Program-made: the position numbers and the translations under genes | From: Ruminiclostridium sp. | Lineage (GTDB): Bacteria; Bacillota; Clostridia; Oscillospirales; Oscillospiraceae | Direction of reading: 5' to 3' | NCBI GenBank assembly: GCA_021442645.1 | Contig: JABUSR010000246.1 | Span: forward strand, 1-15,695 | Length of the DNA stretch: 15,695 bases | Notes under the pieces: generated by a model | The model's input: only the letters and a program-made list of their open reading frames with translations | The model's database searches: none | Told to the model about the DNA's origin: nothing | Shown: positions 13,406 through 15,695 of the stretch, piece after piece | How the letters are laid out: each line of letters begins with the position of its first letter | How positions within the stretch are numbered: position 1 is the stretch's first letter

Positions 13406-14464
13406 TTGCTCTATATTATCGTAGGTGTGATTCTGTTCGGCCTGCTCATTGCCGTACACGAGGCAGGCCATTTTCTGGCGGCCAAAAAGCTGGATGTTCA
13501 GGTGAATGAGTTTTCCATCGGTATGGGCCCGGCCCTGTTCAGCAGGGAGCGGGGGGAGACGGTGTATTCCCTTCGGGCCTTCCCCGTGGGCGGCTACTGT
13601 GCCATGGAAGGGGAGAACGAAGAGAGTGAAAATCCCCGGTCCTTTTCCGAAAAATCTGCTTGGAAGAAGATTGTGATCCTGGTGGCCGGATCTGCCTTTA
13701 ATTTTCTGGCAGGGCTTCTGCTGCTGGCCCTGATTTTTTCTACGGTCAATAGCTTTACCGTGCCTGTGGTCAGGGATTTCATGGAAGGATTCCCCTGCGC
13801 CGGGGAGGACGGCCTGCAGCCCGGCGACCGGATCCTGGAAATCGATGGGAAGCGCGTTCGTGTCTATGCCGATGTATCCGGCTACCTGTCAGCGGCCCAA
13901 GGGGAAACCAAGGACCTGGTGGTGGAGCGGGACGGAGAAAAGGTCACACTCAACGGCCTGCCCCTGGTGCCCCGGGAGTGCAAGGAGGACGGCCAGACGG
14001 TCACCCGGTATGGCATCCTCTTTGTTGTGGAGGAGCCCACAGTCACCGGCGTCCTGGCCCAAAGCTGGAACACCGGCATCTACTTTGCCCGGACGATTTG
14101 GAGCGGCCTGGGCATGCTGGTCAGCGGCCAGGTGGGCCTGAGAGACATGTCCGGCCCGGTTGGCATCGTGTCCTACCTGGGTGAGGCGGGCAGCCAGGGG
14201 GGCGACGTGGCAGGAGGACTGCGGAATGTTTGCTATATTATCGCCCTCATCGCCATAAATCTGGCCATCATAAACATGCTGCCCATCCCCGCTTTGGACG
14301 GCGGGCGGGTGTTCCTCCTGCTGGTCACTGAGGTGTGGTATCTGGTGACCGGCCGGGTCGTGGACCCAAAATATGAGTCTTTCCTGAACGCAGCGGGGTT
14401 CTTCCTGCTGATTCTGCTGACAATCTTTGTGACCTGCAGCGATGTGCTGAAACTGGTGAACTGA
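13406..14464 (+). CDS. rseP: Intramembrane zinc metalloprotease, site-2 protease family
   Basis: This membrane protein of about 352 residues (counted from TTG 13406) carries the site-2 protease hallmarks. The zinc site HEAGH is at 18-22 in the first membrane segment, a PDZ domain lies roughly between residues 110 and 185, and INMLPIPALDGGRV in a late membrane segment supplies the third zinc-ligand aspartate. Relatives (RseP; RasP in Bacillus) cleave anti-sigma factors and remnant signal peptides within the membrane. The order dxr-rseP-ispG is widely conserved. GTG 13397 would add three residues, but the ribosome site favours TTG. Its stop lies three bases before the ispG ATG. The specific substrate is not predictable from this window. 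Confidence 0.93.
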   Translation: MLYIIVGVILFGLLIAVHEAGHFLAAKKLDVQVNEFSIGMGPALFSRERGETVYSLRAFPVGGYCAMEGENEESENPRSFSEKSAWKKIVILVAGSAFNFLAGLLLLALIFSTVNSFTVPVVRDFMEGFPCAGEDGLQPGDRILEIDGKRVRVYADVSGYLSAAQGETKDLVVERDGEKVTLNGLPLVPRECKEDGQTVTRYGILFVVEEPTVTGVLAQSWNTGIYFARTIWSGLGMLVSGQVGLRDMSGPVGIVSYLGEAGSQGGDVAGGLRNVCYIIALIAINLAIINMLPIPALDGGRVFLLLVTEVWYLVTGRVVDPKYESFLNAAGFFLLILLTIFVTCSDVLKLVN

Positions 14465-14467
14465 CCT

Positions 14468-15508
14468 ATGACAAAGAGAATTCTTGTGGGCGGCGTCCCC
14501 GTGGGGGGCGGCGCACCCGTTTCCATTCAGTCCATGACCAACACGCCCACCGAGGACGTGGAGGCTACCGTGGCCCAGATCCGTCGACTGGCTGCTGCCG
14601 GGTGTGAAATCGTCCGGGTGGCTGTCCCTAACATGGCGGCCGCCAAGGCGGTGGGAGCCATTCGGGAGCAGATTGACCTCCCATTGGTGGTGGACATCCA
14701 CTTTAACTATAAGCTGGCCCTGGAGTGCATCGAGGCCGGCGCTGACAAGGTCCGGATCAACCCGGGCAACATCGGGGAGCCCCAGCAGGTGAAGGCAGTG
14801 GCCGACGCCTGCGCACGGAAGAATATCCCCATCCGTATCGGGGTCAACGGTGGATCTCTGGAGAAGCCCCTGCTGGCCCAATACGGCGGGGTGACCCCAC
14901 AGGCTATGGTGGATTCCGCTTTCGGCCACATTGCTCTGCTGAACCGCTATGACTTCGACGATATCTGCATTTCCCTGAAATCCTCCCATGTGTCTACCAC
15001 CATGCAGGCCTACCAACTCATGAGCCGGCAGTCTGACTATCCCCTCCACCTGGGGGTCACAGAGGCCGGAACCAAGCGGATGGGAACCCTGAAATCCGCT
15101 GCAGGCATCGGCGGCCTGCTGGGTCTGGGGATTGGAGACACTCTCCGGGTGACTCTCACCGCAGAACCGGTGGAGGAGGTCTACGCAGCCAAAGATATCC
15201 TGAAGGCGGTAGGGCTCCGTAGGGACGGGCCCGACCTTATCGCATGCCCAACCTGCGGCCGCACGAAAATCGACCTGATCCCCCTGGCCCAAGCGGTGGA
15301 GGAGCGGCTGAAGGATGTGAAAAAGCCCATCACCGTGGCGGTCATGGGTTGTGTGGTAAACGGCCCCGGCGAGGCCGCTGCCGCCGATGTAGGCATTGCG
15401 GGGGGCAACGGGTTCGGGATTCTCTTCCGACACGGAGAGGTCCTGAAAAAAGTCCCCCAAGAGGCCCTGCTGGACGAGCTCATGCAGCTCATCGACGAGA
15501 TCCCCTAA
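14468..15508 (+). CDS. ispG: 4-hydroxy-3-methylbut-2-enyl diphosphate synthase (GcpE)
   Basis: This 346-residue iron-sulfur enzyme catalyses the penultimate MEP-pathway step, reducing MEcPP to HMBPP. The N-terminal SIQSMTNTPTEDVEATVAQI and central GADKVRINPGNIG and PIRIGVNGGSLEK belong to the TIM barrel. The cluster ligands are Cys260 and Cys263 (CPTCGR), Cys295 (MGCVVNGPGEA) and Glu302, matching the three-cysteine, one-glutamate [4Fe-4S] site of the bacterial enzyme. The start lies three bases after the rseP stop. With dxr in the same run, two MEP enzymes are co-located with the prenyl-chain enzyme UppS. Confidence 0.97.
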   Translation: MTKRILVGGVPVGGGAPVSIQSMTNTPTEDVEATVAQIRRLAAAGCEIVRVAVPNMAAAKAVGAIREQIDLPLVVDIHFNYKLALECIEAGADKVRINPGNIGEPQQVKAVADACARKNIPIRIGVNGGSLEKPLLAQYGGVTPQAMVDSAFGHIALLNRYDFDDICISLKSSHVSTTMQAYQLMSRQSDYPLHLGVTEAGTKRMGTLKSAAGIGGLLGLGIGDTLRVTLTAEPVEEVYAAKDILKAVGLRRDGPDLIACPTCGRTKIDLIPLAQAVEERLKDVKKPITVAVMGCVVNGPGEAAAADVGIAGGNGFGILFRHGEVLKKVPQEALLDELMQLIDEIP

Positions 15509-15523
15509 AGGAAGGAACAACCC

Positions 15524-15695
15524 ATGCCAGAGAAAAACCTGCCTTTTTTTGAAATGTTCTCCCCCTACCAGCCCGACCCGGCTCTGTACGCAGTGCTGGA
15601 TACCTGGCTGGTCGCCGGTGCGGTGCTGGACAGCGCCGCCCGCACAATAGAAGTCCGGCTGCTCTGCCCCACGCTGCCTGAGGAGGGCCTGATCC
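15524..15695 (+). CDS. polC: DNA polymerase III PolC-type, N-terminal fragment
   Basis: The frame opens at ATG 15524 after AAAGGAAGG and runs off the right edge, giving 57 residues that start MPEKNLPFFEMFSPYQPDPA. The PolC call rests on position, since polC commonly follows ispG in Clostridia, and on the resemblance of this start to clostridial PolC N-termini. None of the exonuclease, polymerase or PHP motifs lie inside the window. The gap to ispG is 15 bases. PolC would be the replicative leading-strand polymerase. Confidence 0.7.
   Translation, partial: MPEKNLPFFEMFSPYQPDPALYAVLDTWLVAGAVLDSAARTIEVRLLCPTLPEEGLI

Noticed and set aside
13889..15520. 543-codon open frame on the minus strand
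   Set aside because: It lies wholly antisense to rseP and ispG, both with intact catalytic motifs. Its translation is His/Gln/Gly-rich low-information sequence typical of a GC-rich antisense frame.

Overview
The window looks like chromosomal DNA from a Gram-positive anaerobe of the class Clostridia, most likely an Oscillospiraceae-type gut bacterium. This is inferred from gene order and protein character (Asp23-FakA pair; pyrH-frr-uppS-cdsA-dxr-rseP-ispG-polC block; PolC-type polymerase; strong AGGAGG ribosome sites), not from a database search.

Layout. (i) 1-332: the 5' part of a small minus-strand gene for a short membrane protein, then a divergent promoter region. (ii) 333-2374: asp23-like gene and fakA (yloV), closed by a strong terminator. 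(iii) 2574-9012: an accessory block on the same strand. It holds a PucR-type regulator with its own promoter and perfect hairpin terminator, then a four-gene operon: NCS1 (CodB-like) permease, DUF917/S-methylthiohydantoin-desulfurase family protein, HyuA-like hydantoinase/oxoprolinase ATPase, and Asp/Glu/hydantoin racemase. (iv) 9013-9283: a gene-free stretch with hairpins and an AT-rich promoter-like segment. (v) 9284 to the right edge: a compact housekeeping run with very small gaps or overlaps, comprising pyrH (UMP kinase), frr, uppS, cdsA, dxr, rseP, ispG and the first 57 codons of polC.

How the genes work together. Block (v) couples translation recycling and UMP synthesis to membrane and isoprenoid supply: Dxr and IspG are MEP-pathway enzymes feeding UppS, CdsA makes CDP-diacylglycerol, and RseP is an intramembrane protease. 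Block (ii) concerns fatty-acid phosphorylation and envelope homeostasis. Block (iii) reads as a self-contained uptake and catabolism module for a small nitrogen heterocycle (hydantoin, thiohydantoin, or a purine/pyrimidine breakdown product): regulator, importer, two ring-processing proteins and a racemase. It has no HyuB, dihydropyrimidinase or carbamoylase, so its actual substrate and chemistry are open. It is the most interesting part of the window. It separates fakA from pyrH, where recG and rpsB-tsf respectively would commonly be expected, and it looks less GC-rich than its flanks, consistent with acquisition or rearrangement.

No rRNA, tRNA, CRISPR array, transposase or integrase was recognised.
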